Shown here: positions 6,122 through 14,617 of the stretch, piece after piece
Layout of the letters: each line of letters starts with the position of its first letter
Position numbering within the stretch: the stretch's first letter is position 1
NCBI GenBank assembly: GCA_003223025.1
Contig: QHXR01000020.1
Coordinates: 13,197-64,524, forward strand
Direction of reading: 5' to 3'
Origin: Acidobacteriota bacterium
GTDB lineage: Bacteria > Acidobacteriota > Blastocatellia > Pyrinomonadales > Pyrinomonadaceae
Length of the DNA stretch: 51,328 nt
The notes under the pieces: model-generated
The model's database searches: none
What the model was told of the DNA's origin: nothing
What the model saw: only the letters and a program-made list of their open reading frames with translations
Position numbers and translations under genes: made by a program

Positions 6122-8911
6122 TTAGTTGAGTGCCTCCAGGTTTAGCCCGAGGGTTGCCGACTGATTTTCGATTTCCGCTTTTCTGTCCCGCAATTCTTTC
6201 ACCTTCTCTTCCGGAGCTTTATCGACAAAATTCTTATTCGAGAGCTGGCCGTTGAGTCGCTGAAGTTCGACGTCGAGTTTCTCGATCTGTCCTTGTAAAC
6301 GCTCCCGCTCCTTTTCGAAATCGATCAGACCTTCGAGCGGAACTGCGATCTCGGCGTTACCCGTCAGTACTGCACGGGCGGAAGCTTTCGGAACTTCGAG
6401 TTTTTCGGCGAGGACTATATTATCAGCACGTGCAAGTTTTTTGATCTGAGCCTCATTCGCCGCAAATATCGACTGGATCTCCTTTAGTCCCGCGACATGA
6501 ATCGCGAGTCGGTCGCCGGATTTGATATTCATCTCGGCGCGGATGTTTCGTACCTTTGTGATGAGCTCGATCACGGAAGCCATCTCCGACTCTGCAGCTT
6601 CATCGATCAGCGAATCATCGCCGGTCGGAAAAGTCGTAAGCATGATGGTCTGTTCAGCTTTTCCGTACGCCTGATTGTGAAGCTGATTGGAGATACCCGG
6701 GAGCTTTTGCCACAGCTCTTCCGTGAGGAATGGCATGAACGGATGAAGAAGGCGAAGCGCTTGTTCGAGGATAGTGAGAATTCGACTGCTCGATTCGATA
6801 TCGCCGGCGGTGATCTCATCCTTCTTTAGCTCGATGTACCAGTCGCAGAAGTCGTCCCAGAAGAAGTGGTAGAGCAACTGAACTGCTTCGTGAAACTGAT
6901 ATGTTTCGAGCGCTCGGTTCACGGCTTTCGCGGTTTTGTTGAGACGAGAACTTATCCAACGGTCGGGCAAGGAGAGAACCACCCCGTCAGCCGAAGCGGC
7001 TGCCACCTCTCCTTCGGAAGGAGGGGAGTTCTGAACTGTCGCGCCTTCCGAATTCATCAACGCAAACCGAGTTGCGTTCCAGATCTTGTTTGAGAAATTA
7101 CGGAACGATTCCACGCGTTCGTCGCGCCACGCGAAGTCGACACCGGTTGCGGATCCGGCGAGAGCCATTCGTGTTGCATCGACTCCGTACTTCGCAAAGA
7201 CGTCGAGCGGATCGATGCCGTTGTTTTTTGTCTTCGACATCCGCTGCCCGTTCTTGTCGAGCACCGTTCCGTGGATGATGACATCATCGAACGGTTTCTC
7301 GCCCATGAACTTCAGTCCCGTCATTACCATTCGAGAAACCCAAAGGAAAATGATGTCGCGACCGGTGACGAGAACGTTGGTTGGGTAAAACGTTTCGAGA
7401 TCGCTTGCGTGAAATTCGCCGGTCGCTACGCCTCCCGGCTCTGACATCCATCCGAGAGTTGAGAACGGCCAAAGAGCGGAGGAGAACCAAGTATCGAGAA
7501 CGTCCTGGTCCTGAGTTAGATCCTGAGTTCCGGCTTGCTCAAATGCTTCTTCCTTCGTTCGCGCGACGTAGACATTTCCATCAGCGTCGTACCATGCCGG
7601 GATCTGATGTCCCCACCAGAGCTGTCGGGAGATCGTCCAGTCTCTCAAATTCTCTAGCCACGTCGTGTAAACCTTCTTATGCGGAACCTCAGGGAAGAAA
7701 TGCGGAAGGGCTTCTTCGCGCATGAGATTCAAAGCAAGATCGCGCATCTCATCCATCTTGACGAACCACTGTTCGGACAGAAGCGGTTCGATGACCGTCT
7801 TGCAGCGCTCGCAGTGCGGCAGCGTGACGTCGTAGTCTTCGATCTTTTCGAGCAGGCCGAGCTTCTCAAATTCCTCGATGACTTTTGTACGAGCTTCAAA
7901 ACGATCGAGACCTTCGAAATCTTTTCCGGCCGCCGAATTCATCGTCGCGTCGTCGTTCATGATGACGAGCTTTTCGAGATCGTGTCGCTCGCCGATCTCC
8001 CAATCGTTCGCATCATGAGCGGGCGTGATCTTCACTGCACCTGTTCCGAATTCCGACTCGACATACTCATCGGCGATGATGGGGATCTCGCGGTTCGTCA
8101 GCGGAAGCGCGATCGTCTTCCCGATGAGATCCTTGTATCTTTCGTCTTCGGGATTCACCGCGACCGCCGTGTCACCCAGCATTGTCTCGGGGCGCGTCGT
8201 AGCAACCGTGATGAATTTGTTTTGAGTACCGCCTTCAGGCGGCGCAGCCGCGGATGCCGGCTGAAGCCGGGACTCAAAACTTTTCACCGGATATTTGAGG
8301 TAATAGAGCTTCCCGTCTTTAGCTTTTTCTTCTTTTACTTCGAGGTCGGATAGAACGGTTTTATCTTTGGGGCACCAGTTTACGATCCGAGTTCCGCGAT
8401 AGATCCAACCTTCTTCATACAGGCGAACAAAAACTTCACGCACGGCTCGTGAAAGATTCTCTTCCATCGTAAAGCGTTCGCGCGTCCAGTCGACAGACAA
8501 ACCTTCACGACGGATCTGTCGTGTGATCTCGCAGCCGTACTTATTTTTCCATTCCCAAACTTTCGCGGTGAACGCTTCACGGCCGATGTCCTTCGGATTA
8601 TTGTGCTCTTCTTTTTTTAACTGACGCGTCACCATCAACTGCGTCGAGATCCCGGCATGATCGACGCCGACGAGGAACAGAGTTCGATATCCAAGCATGC
8701 GCTTCCAGCGCGTCAGCACATCCATCAACGTGTGCTGAAGCGCGTGGCCCATGTGCAACGTCCCGGTTACGTTAGGAGGCGGAATGACGATCGAGAACGG
8801 TTCGGCGTTTGGATCTTCATTGATCTCGGGTGCGAAAAAACCGCTCGACTCCCATCGAGCGTAATGATTTTCTTCGGCCTGACTTGGATCGTAAGCCTTT
8901 GGAATTTCCAT
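6122..8911 (-). CDS. valS: Valyl-tRNA synthetase with two in-frame repeat insertions
   Basis: A 929-residue class I synthetase that charges tRNA-Val. The HIGH-type motif HMGH is at residues 53-56 in PPPNVTGTLHMGH, and the KMSKS-type motif is RMSKT near residue 557. The editing domain shows TTRPETMLGDTA and the C terminus has the coiled-coil tail (LEVPKASARAVL, then FEKERERLQGQIEKL). Two stretches do not belong to the family. Residues about 212-231 (FESRLQPASAAAPPEGGTQN) sit just before the editing domain, and residues about 627-647 (SPPSEGEVAAASADGVVLS) sit before the anticodon-binding helices. Both are translations of palindromic repeats found elsewhere in the window between genes. Without them the protein is about 888 residues, the usual size. 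Both insertions keep frame, so the enzyme is probably functional. Confidence 0.96.
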   Translation of the reverse strand: MEIPKAYDPSQAEENHYARWESSGFFAPEINEDPNAEPFSIVIPPPNVTGTLHMGHALQHTLMDVLTRWKRMLGYRTLFLVGVDHAGISTQLMVTRQLKKEEHNNPKDIGREAFTAKVWEWKNKYGCEITRQIRREGLSVDWTRERFTMEENLSRAVREVFVRLYEEGWIYRGTRIVNWCPKDKTVLSDLEVKEEKAKDGKLYYLKYPVKSFESRLQPASAAAPPEGGTQNKFITVATTRPETMLGDTAVAVNPEDERYKDLIGKTIALPLTNREIPIIADEYVESEFGTGAVKITPAHDANDWEIGERHDLEKLVIMNDDATMNSAAGKDFEGLDRFEARTKVIEEFEKLGLLEKIEDYDVTLPHCERCKTVIEPLLSEQWFVKMDEMRDLALNLMREEALPHFFPEVPHKKVYTTWLENLRDWTISRQLWWGHQIPAWYDADGNVYVARTKEEAFEQAGTQDLTQDQDVLDTWFSSALWPFSTLGWMSEPGGVATGEFHASDLETFYPTNVLVTGRDIIFLWVSRMVMTGLKFMGEKPFDDVIIHGTVLDKNGQRMSKTKNNGIDPLDVFAKYGVDATRMALAGSATGVDFAWRDERVESFRNFSNKIWNATRFALMNSEGATVQNSPPSEGEVAAASADGVVLSLPDRWISSRLNKTAKAVNRALETYQFHEAVQLLYHFFWDDFCDWYIELKKDEITAGDIESSSRILTILEQALRLLHPFMPFLTEELWQKLPGISNQLHNQAYGKAEQTIMLTTFPTGDDSLIDEAAESEMASVIELITKVRNIRAEMNIKSGDRLAIHVAGLKEIQSIFAANEAQIKKLARADNIVLAEKLEVPKASARAVLTGNAEIAVPLEGLIDFEKERERLQGQIEKLDVELQRLNGQLSNKNFVDKAPEEKVKELRDRKAEIENQSATLGLNLEALN
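6973..7032. repeat. Double-hairpin repeat inserted in the valS frame
   Basis: Same element as the tandem units at 18121-18282: a GC-rich hairpin CTCTCCTTCGGAAGGAG, a second hairpin CAGCCGAAGCGGCTG and a flank AGAGAACCACCCCGTCAG. It is read in frame within valS as a Ser/Pro/Ala/Gly-rich linker. Confidence 0.8.
8221..8278. repeat. TTTGAGT-type palindromic element inserted in the valS frame
   Basis: A 58-base element with near-perfect terminal inverted repeats (TTTGAGTACCGCCTTCAGGC at the left, complement of GCTGAAGCCGGGACTCAAA at the right). Related copies lie at 18053-18106, 19473-19542 and 22284-22348. It adds about 20 residues to ValS without breaking the frame. Confidence 0.82.
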
Positions 8912-8933
8912 ATCTTGAGAAAAGCTAGATGAT

Positions 8934-8977
8934 AAAACAAAAATGGCCAGCTTTCACCTGCCAGGCGAAAACTGGTC
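8934..8977 (-). terminator. Rho-independent terminator of the response regulator gene
   Basis: On the minus strand the stem ACCAGTTTTCGCCTG pairs with CAGGTGAAAGCTGG and is followed by ATTTTTGTTTT. It lies 24 bases beyond the stop of the gene at 9001-10098 and separates it from valS. Confidence 0.75.
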
Positions 8978-9000
8978 ATGCTTGAGCGATTGCGAAGCTT

Positions 9001-10098
9001 CTACTTATCCTTAGAAAGTTTGTCGACAACGCGCTGGACAAGGATTTCCATCAGCTCAGGTGACAAAGTAACGACTTCCTTACCGCCGTCCGATCGTGGC
9101 GCCATCGTAAACTCTACGCTACTGCCGTTGTCGATAGGTGGAAGGTCCAAGATCTCCAGTTCGTCGAGACTAAAGTCCGGTGGCGGAGCTGCCTCACTAG
9201 CGGCGCTGGCAAGACTTTCGGAATCCGGGAACTCGTCCGTGTCAGCGAACTCGTCGAAGTCTTCTTCGGAATCTTGTTCCGCCGCGGCGTATTCCTGTCG
9301 TCCGGCCTCGTGCTCATTTGCGTAAGAATCAAATGCCCCCGACGCTGGCGGCTGCTCCTCGAACTCGTTCGAGTCGGTGACGATTTCGCTATAATTCTCC
9401 GGCGCAGATTCGGGACCACCGACATGACTTGTCTCGATCATCTCGTCGTCCATGCCTACGTCGACAAATGTCGGAGCGCCCATCGCGAGGTCCGCCTCGG
9501 CATCCGGATACGTTTCCCGCTCGAATGACGGCTCCGGCTCCGACTCGGCCGGCTGACCTTCCGCCGGGGATTCGTGGAACGAATCTTCCACCTCAGCCTC
9601 AGAACCGGGCTCGCCAAAACTCTGATGATAGAGTGCGTCGATGTCGGTCGTATCGGGAGTATCGTTCGTTGACTCTTCGTTCGTCCCGATCTCCGGCTCC
9701 GCTAAGTCAGCGGATTCTGTCGTCGTACTCTGGATCAGGTCGGTGACTTGACTGACAAGCTGCCTGATCGACTGAAACGGTTTCGTGAGATAAGCATTCG
9801 CGCCGACGCGGGCTGCTTCGCTCTCGTCGAACGGCTCGAACGATCCGACAAGAAGAACGACCGGAAGATTACGAGTCGCCGGATTTTGGCGAACCATCTC
9901 GCAGATCTGATAACCGCTCAGTCCCGGCATGTGAACATCGGCGAGGACGACGTCCGGCGCGGATTCGGAGATCTTCAACATCGCGCTGTCGCCGTCACCG
10001 ACCGCGACGACGTCAATACCTTCGTCAGCAAACGTTAGATTTACGACTTTTTGGATCGTGACGGAATCGTCTGCCAGTAAAAGAGTTCTTTTAGCCAC
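9001..10098 (-). CDS. Response regulator with long acidic linker
   Basis: A 365-residue protein. Residues 1-120 are a receiver domain with acidic pocket D10/D11, phospho-acceptor D54 (VLADVHMPG) and switch lysine K106 (AYLTKPF). A long Glu/Asp/Pro/Ser-rich, probably disordered region follows (about 130-325). A short helix at the C terminus (SPELMEILVQRVVDKLS) could be a docking or dimerisation element. There is no DNA-binding domain, so it likely acts by protein contact, as in chemotaxis-like or motility systems; this is inference. The start is GTG at 10098, chosen because AGGAG lies upstream and the receiver begins at once. It is followed by a clear terminator. Confidence 0.8.
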   Translation of the reverse strand: MAKRTLLLADDSVTIQKVVNLTFADEGIDVVAVGDGDSAMLKISESAPDVVLADVHMPGLSGYQICEMVRQNPATRNLPVVLLVGSFEPFDESEAARVGANAYLTKPFQSIRQLVSQVTDLIQSTTTESADLAEPEIGTNEESTNDTPDTTDIDALYHQSFGEPGSEAEVEDSFHESPAEGQPAESEPEPSFERETYPDAEADLAMGAPTFVDVGMDDEMIETSHVGGPESAPENYSEIVTDSNEFEEQPPASGAFDSYANEHEAGRQEYAAAEQDSEEDFDEFADTDEFPDSESLASAASEAAPPPDFSLDELEILDLPPIDNGSSVEFTMAPRSDGGKEVVTLSPELMEILVQRVVDKLSKDK

Positions 10099-10176
10099 GG
10101 GTGCGCAACTCCTTGCAAATAAATGCCCTATGATTTCTGAAAACTAACATTTCGTCCGACGCGCGGTCAAGAAAAA

Positions 10177-10605
10177 CTACTTTGCGTTCCCTACCGCAGG
10201 CGCGATTCGAGCAAACGTTCGAAGCATCGTGCGGAGCTGGGTATTCGTAAAAGGTTTCGGGAGGAATGCCACCGCTCCGGCTTCGAAACTCTGTGACGCT
10301 AACGTCGGACTCTGCTCCGCAGTCATCATGATCACCGGAACTTTCTTGAATCGTTCGTCGGTTCGCATGAACTTCACAAGATCGGTGCCTTTGATGTAAG
10401 GCATCATTATATCGACAATGGCGGTGATGATCGTACTTTCAGATTTTAATATCCGGTAAGCTTCCTTTCCGTCCATCGCAGTGACGGCGCGAAACCCCTC
10501 GCCCTCGACGATCGTCCTAACGAGCCACAGGATTGCCGGATCGTCATCCGCGATCAAAATAATTCCATGTTCCAGTCCACCAAGTTCAGCCATTTGCACT
10601 TTCAC
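10177..10605 (-). CDS. Single-domain response regulator
   Basis: A 142-residue protein made of one receiver domain (ILIADDDP acidic pocket, IVDIMMP phospho-acceptor, FLPKPF switch lysine) with no output domain. Such proteins relay phosphate or bind a partner. The predicted start overlaps the 3' end of pdxA by 20 bases; an internal ATG at 10593 (MAELGG) would reduce the overlap to 8 and is equally plausible. Its place behind pdxA in the cell-division gene train suggests co-transcription. The cognate kinase is not evident from sequence. Confidence 0.8.
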   Translation of the reverse strand: MKVQMAELGGLEHGIILIADDDPAILWLVRTIVEGEGFRAVTAMDGKEAYRILKSESTIITAIVDIMMPYIKGTDLVKFMRTDERFKKVPVIMMTAEQSPTLASQSFEAGAVAFLPKPFTNTQLRTMLRTFARIAPAVGNAK

Positions 10606-11575
10606 TTTTCCGGATCGACACCAGTTCGGCAGCGAGTCGTATTGCTGCGCTCATACTCGACGCGTCTGCGATTCCTTTCCCGGCGATATCGACCGCCGTA
10701 CCGTGATCGACCGATGTGCGGATCAGCGGCAGTCCGAGTGTGACATTCACGGCGGACCCGAACGACAAAGATTTCACGGCGATGGTCGCCTGGTCGTGAT
10801 AGGACGCGATGACTGCGTCAAACTCACCGCGGAATCCGCGAAGAAAAATCGTGTCGGGCGAATACGGACCGGACACTTCGATCCCGAGATCGTTGCGACA
10901 GTACTCGATCGCCGGGATCATTTCATCGGCTTCTTCGGAACCGAACATTCCGTTTTCCGAAGCGTGCGGATTTAAGCCTGCGACGGCAATCGTCACTTTC
11001 TTATTTAGCAATCGCTCGAGCTGGACGTTCGAAAACTCGATCAACCTGATCAGATTCTCCGTCGTGACCTGCTTTATTGCATCGGTCAGCGACAAGTGCG
11101 TTGAGAGCAGCACGACCCGCAGCTTTTCGGCGAAAAAACTCATCGCAAAATCGCTGGTTCCGGTAAGTTTCGCGAGGAACTCCGTGTGACCCGGAAAGTC
11201 GTATCCCCCTGCATTCAGGGCTTTTTTGCTGATCGGCGCAGTGGCGATCGCATCGATCTTGCCGTCTCTCCAAAGCTCGACCGCCCTTTCAATGTATTCG
11301 CCCGATGCTCTTCCGGTATCGGCAGATTCCTCGCCCGAGCGAACGTCGATCGCAACATTTTCGAGATCGACAAACTCGATCTCATTACTCAATCGATCAA
11401 ACTCCGGATACGAGCGCAGAACTCGTTTGTCGCAGATGACGACGGGACGACAAAACTCGAGCGTGTTGGTTTCCGAAAGGGATTTAAGGACTATCTCCGG
11501 ACCGATTCCCGCGACATCGCCGACGGTAATACCGATCCTGGGTAAGGGGTTTTGGAATTTTCGATCAGCCGACAT
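10586..11575 (-). CDS. pdxA: 4-hydroxythreonine-4-phosphate dehydrogenase
   Basis: A 329-residue enzyme of pyridoxal 5'-phosphate synthesis (DXP-dependent route). It oxidises 4-phosphohydroxy-threonine with NAD and is a metal-dependent dimer. Family motifs: GITVGDVAGIGPEI at the N terminus, FPGHTEFLA (metal histidine), GLNPHASENGMFG, SYHDQATIAVK (second metal histidine) and TSVDHGTAVDIAG (third). Length is normal. It starts 18 bases after the hfq-like stop; a small hairpin (CCGCC-loop-GGCGG) occupies that gap where a ribosome site would be expected. Other PLP genes are not in the window. Confidence 0.95.
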   Translation of the reverse strand: MSADRKFQNPLPRIGITVGDVAGIGPEIVLKSLSETNTLEFCRPVVICDKRVLRSYPEFDRLSNEIEFVDLENVAIDVRSGEESADTGRASGEYIERAVELWRDGKIDAIATAPISKKALNAGGYDFPGHTEFLAKLTGTSDFAMSFFAEKLRVVLLSTHLSLTDAIKQVTTENLIRLIEFSNVQLERLLNKKVTIAVAGLNPHASENGMFGSEEADEMIPAIEYCRNDLGIEVSGPYSPDTIFLRGFRGEFDAVIASYHDQATIAVKSLSFGSAVNVTLGLPLIRTSVDHGTAVDIAGKGIADASSMSAAIRLAAELVSIRKSESANG

Positions 11576-11593
11576 CCGCCAGAAAGGCGGCCT

Positions 11594-11863
11594 CTACTCT
11601 GCCCGGTCTTCCGCCTTGAACATGTATTTTATACTATGCTTCGGCAAAAGAATATTCGGTGCATCTTTGCGATTGATCTTAAGTGAATCGAGGTCGTACC
11701 ACTCGATCGTGCCGATGATCTGTTCGCCGTCTTGAAGCACGATGACCATCTCGGTTCGGGCGTCGATCTGCTTGCGATAGTAAAAAACCTCTGCCAGAGT
11801 TTCCACTGGCGGAGGCTTCTTTCTTGTGTCTGCGTTTCCGGGCTTTCGAGGAGCGTTGGGCAT
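11594..11863 (-). CDS. hfq: Hfq-like Sm-fold RNA chaperone
   Basis: An 89-residue protein with an Sm-type fold: an N-terminal helix (ETLAEVFYYRKQI), a first motif (MVIVLQDGEQIIGTIEWYD) and a second ending in LPKHSIKYMF. The last matches the YKHAIS-type Sm2 signature of Hfq with its conserved Lys-His. The first 20 residues are basic and Pro-rich. Canonical Hfq pairs small RNAs with mRNAs as a hexamer. The glutamine and FLN residues near the E. coli helix 1 are not conserved, so RNA preference may differ. It lies between ftsZ and pdxA in the same direction, probably in one transcript. Confidence 0.72.
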   Translation of the reverse strand: MPNAPRKPGNADTRKKPPPVETLAEVFYYRKQIDARTEMVIVLQDGEQIIGTIEWYDLDSLKINRKDAPNILLPKHSIKYMFKAEDRAE

Positions 11864-11872
11864 ATTTTTATT

Positions 11873-11950
11873 CGGGATTTGGGATCCGGGATTTGGGATT
11901 TGCTGACGACCGGGTTTATATAGCCCGGATCCGAAATCCCAATTCCCAAC
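11873..11950. repeat. Heptamer-based inverted repeat between ftsZ and hfq
   Basis: Units of GGGATTT/GGGATCC run at 11875-11901, and a complementary arm (CCGGATCCGAAATCCCAATT) lies at about 11924-11949. An inner stem CCGGG/CCCGG is at 11910-11928. It would form a long hairpin in the transcript just upstream of the hfq-like start. Confidence 0.6.
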
Positions 11951-11953
11951 TCC

Positions 11954-13069
11954 TCAGTCGGCCTGTCTTCTAATAAATGTCGGAACTTCGAGATCTTCTT
12001 CCGCGGTCCCTTGCTCGGCGTGAAATTGAATTGACGAACCGCCGTTCGCGGCGACTTGAGCTTCCATCACACGAGGCTGCGGCATCTTCGATTGGATCGC
12101 CGTGTCGAAACCGGTTGCAATGACGGTGACTTTGATCTCGTCATCCATTCCATGTTTGATGACGTTGCCCCAAATGATATCAGCATTGTCGTCGGCCTCG
12201 CCTTCGATCATTCCGATCGCGTCTTCGATCTCGCCAAGCGGCATATTTTCGCCGCCGGTTACATTAATAAGAGCGCCTTTCGCACCGGTGATCGAATTCT
12301 CCTCGAGAAGTTTGTAATCAAGTGCCGCACGCATCGCTTTCGATGCCGCATCCTCGCCGCTGGCGGTACCAATACCCATAAGCGCAACACCGCCGCCACG
12401 CATGACGGTTGTCACATCGGCGAAATCGAGATTGATGATCCCCGGCGTCGTGATGAGATCGGTGATGCCCTGTACCGCCTGAAGAAGAATATCGTCAGCT
12501 CGGCGAAAAGCATCCATCAACGTGATCTTCTCTTCGACTTCGCGAAGCTTAGAATTAGGGATCGTGATGATCGTGTCGACGCAACCGCGAAGCTCGGCGA
12601 GTCCGTTCTCGGCCTGAGCCATGCGCTTCTTACCTTCGACGCTAAAGGGTTTTGTGACAACAGCCACCGTCAGAGCTCCGAGCTCGATAGCCAGCGAAGC
12701 AACTACGGGCGCCGCGCCGGTTCCGGTCCCGCCGCCGAGTCCTGCGGTAACGAACACCATGTCGGATCCTTCGAGGACGTCAAGAAGTTTCTCGTGATCT
12801 TCCAACGCGGCTTCTCGTCCTACTTCCGGATTCGAACCGGCGCCGAGACCGCGCGTCGACTTACTGCCGAGCTGAATTTTGAGCGGGGCTTTTGAAGCAT
12901 TGAGCGCTTGCAGGTCTGTGTTGGCGACGATAAATTCGACGCCCTTGATGTTGGCTTCGATCATCCGGTTGACGGCGTTGCCGCCGCCGCCGCCCACGCC
13001 GATGACTTTTATCCGCGCCCCGGTGATCGGTGGCTCGTCAATAAACATTTTGATTCCGCTATTTTTCAT
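11954..13069 (-). CDS. ftsZ: Cell division protein FtsZ
   Basis: A 371-residue tubulin-like GTPase that polymerises into the Z ring at midcell. The N-terminal nucleotide-binding [13 protein letters not shown], the tubulin signature [14 protein letters not shown] and the T7 region [11 protein letters not shown] are present. After a variable linker the conserved C-terminal peptide ([12 protein letters not shown]) that binds FtsA is intact. The ATG at 13069 has AAGGT a few bases upstream. It follows ftsA with a 161-base gap in which I see no clear promoter or repeat. Confidence 0.97.
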   Translation of the reverse strand: MKNSGIKMFIDEPPITGARIKVIGVGGGGGNAVNRMIEANIKGVEFIVANTDLQALNASKAPLKIQLGSKSTRGLGAGSNPEVGREAALEDHEKLLDVLEGSDMVFVTAGLGGGTGTGAAPVVASLAIELGALTVAVVTKPFSVEGKKRMAQAENGLAELRGCVDTIITIPNSKLREVEEKITLMDAFRRADDILLQAVQGITDLITTPGIINLDFADVTTVMRGGGVALMGIGTASGEDAASKAMRAALDYKLLEENSITGAKGALINVTGGENMPLGEIEDAIGMIEGEADDNADIIWGNVIKHGMDDEIKVTVIATGFDTAIQSKMPQPRVMEAQVAANGGSSIQFHAEQGTAEEDLEVPTFIRRQAD

Positions 13070-13230
13070 TTCATGACCTTACCTATCTCAAGCTCTCCCT
13101 CACGAGGGAAGGTTGTTCTTTTTGGATTGAGGTGAAGTTCGCAGCGTCAGATGAGCCCGCAACAATATCTTGTGCTGTTGGCGAAAGAGCATACATCATT
13201 TGCGACAGAAATCCAACCGTACATTTAAAT

Positions 13231-14469
13231 TTATCTGAATTTTTCACGAAAATTTTCAAACCACTCCGCGACCTTTTTCGTCGGAGATTTCCCACCGACA
13301 TTTCCCGCGCGAATCTGCATTCGCATCGACGACAAAGCCAGCCCGCACGCGACTGACCATTCCGGGCTTTGCACTTCGCCGGCGAGCCCGCCAAAGTACT
13401 CCCTTTCCAAAAACCCGAGACGCGTCGGGGCATCAAAGACTTGCTCGGCGATCTCGACCATTCCGCGCGCCATTGAGCCTCCGCCGGTGAGGATCACACC
13501 GCTCGAGATCTGTGCCTGCGTCCGCGCCGTTTCCTGCGCGATGTGTTGAAGAAGCTCGACCGCACGCGGCTGCATGATGTCGCACAAGATCTCTTTCGAT
13601 AATCCGCGCGTTTCATTTCTGCCGACCGGAACGATCTCGATCACCTCCTCACGCTCGCCGTCGTTCATCAAGAACGATGCCACGCATCCGTAGTGATGTT
13701 TGATCTTGTTCGCTTCCTGGATCGAAACCCGCAATCCCATCGCGATGTCCTTAGTGAAGTGCATGCTACCGAACGGAAACACCGCCGTGTGCTGCACCGC
13801 ACCGCGCCCGAAGATCATCAGGCTCGTGATCTCGGAACCGATGTTCACAAGTGCACAACCGTATTCCTTATCGTCATCCGTAAGCGAGCTTTCAGCGGCT
13901 GCGAGAGGTTCGAGCATCATCCGCTCGACATCCAAGCCCGCGCGTCGCACGGCTTTCTCAAGATTCTGTCGTCCGGCACTCGGCCCGGTGACGATGTGCA
14001 CGAGACATTCGAGACGAGCTCCGCTCATACCGACAGGCTCTGTGATTCCATCCTGTCCGTCGACGATGAATTCCTGCGGCAGTCGGCTGAATATCTCCCA
14101 ACCGGGTGGCAAAGGCATCGCACTCGCCGACTCGATCGCGCGTTCGACGTCTTCCTCGCTGATCTCGCGGCCTGCGCCTGCGACCGCGACGACGCCGTTC
14201 TTGTTCTCGCCTCTAAAATGCTCGCCGGATAAATTAACGGATGCCGACATGATGTCGAGGCCGCTTACTCGCTCGGCCTCACCGACGGCTCGTCGGACCG
14301 ACTCCGACACGGCCTCCGCGCTCGTCACGATACCGCGCCGAAGTCCTTTGGATTCCGCTTGTCCGATCCCAACGATATTCATCTGGCCGTTCTCGGACGG
14401 CTCGCCGACGACGCAGCGAACTTTGCTGGTTCCGATATCGAGGCCGATTGCTTTTATGTCACGAATCAT
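13231..14469 (-). CDS. ftsA: Cell division protein FtsA
   Basis: A 412-residue actin-fold protein that tethers FtsZ to the membrane. Visible are the phosphate-1 loop (GLDIGTSKVRCVV), the FtsA-specific 1C subdomain region (about residues 80-160), the phosphate-2 segment (ALVNIGSEITSLMIF), the adenosine motif (GVILTGGGSMARG) and the C-terminal amphipathic helix (VAEWFENFREKF) that inserts in the membrane. Length is normal. ftsQ lies upstream and ftsZ downstream, the standard order. Confidence 0.95.
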   Translation of the reverse strand: MIRDIKAIGLDIGTSKVRCVVGEPSENGQMNIVGIGQAESKGLRRGIVTSAEAVSESVRRAVGEAERVSGLDIMSASVNLSGEHFRGENKNGVVAVAGAGREISEEDVERAIESASAMPLPPGWEIFSRLPQEFIVDGQDGITEPVGMSGARLECLVHIVTGPSAGRQNLEKAVRRAGLDVERMMLEPLAAAESSLTDDDKEYGCALVNIGSEITSLMIFGRGAVQHTAVFPFGSMHFTKDIAMGLRVSIQEANKIKHHYGCVASFLMNDGEREEVIEIVPVGRNETRGLSKEILCDIMQPRAVELLQHIAQETARTQAQISSGVILTGGGSMARGMVEIAEQVFDAPTRLGFLEREYFGGLAGEVQSPEWSVACGLALSSMRMQIRAGNVGGKSPTKKVAEWFENFREKFR

Positions 14470-14521
14470 ATCTAAACATTTTCTCGAGTCCCGCTTTCAG
14501 GTCGGTTCCTGCGAATCATCC

Positions 14522-14600
14522 AACCGCAGATCACGCAGAGAACGCGGATCAAGAAATAATTTTTCAGAAAATCTGCGTTATCCGCGTCGTCTGCGGTTAA
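14522..14600. repeat. CCGCAGA-type inverted repeat between ftsQ and ftsA
   Basis: Arms AACCGCAGATCACGCAGAGA (from 14522) and the complement of ATCTGCGTTATCCGCGTCGT (from 14571, continuing to CTGCGGTTA) pair imperfectly over about 28 bases around an AT-rich loop. A fragment of the GAGTCCCGC element (14485-14500) sits just before it. Confidence 0.65.
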
Positions 14601-14617
14601 TCACCTCACAGATTCCG

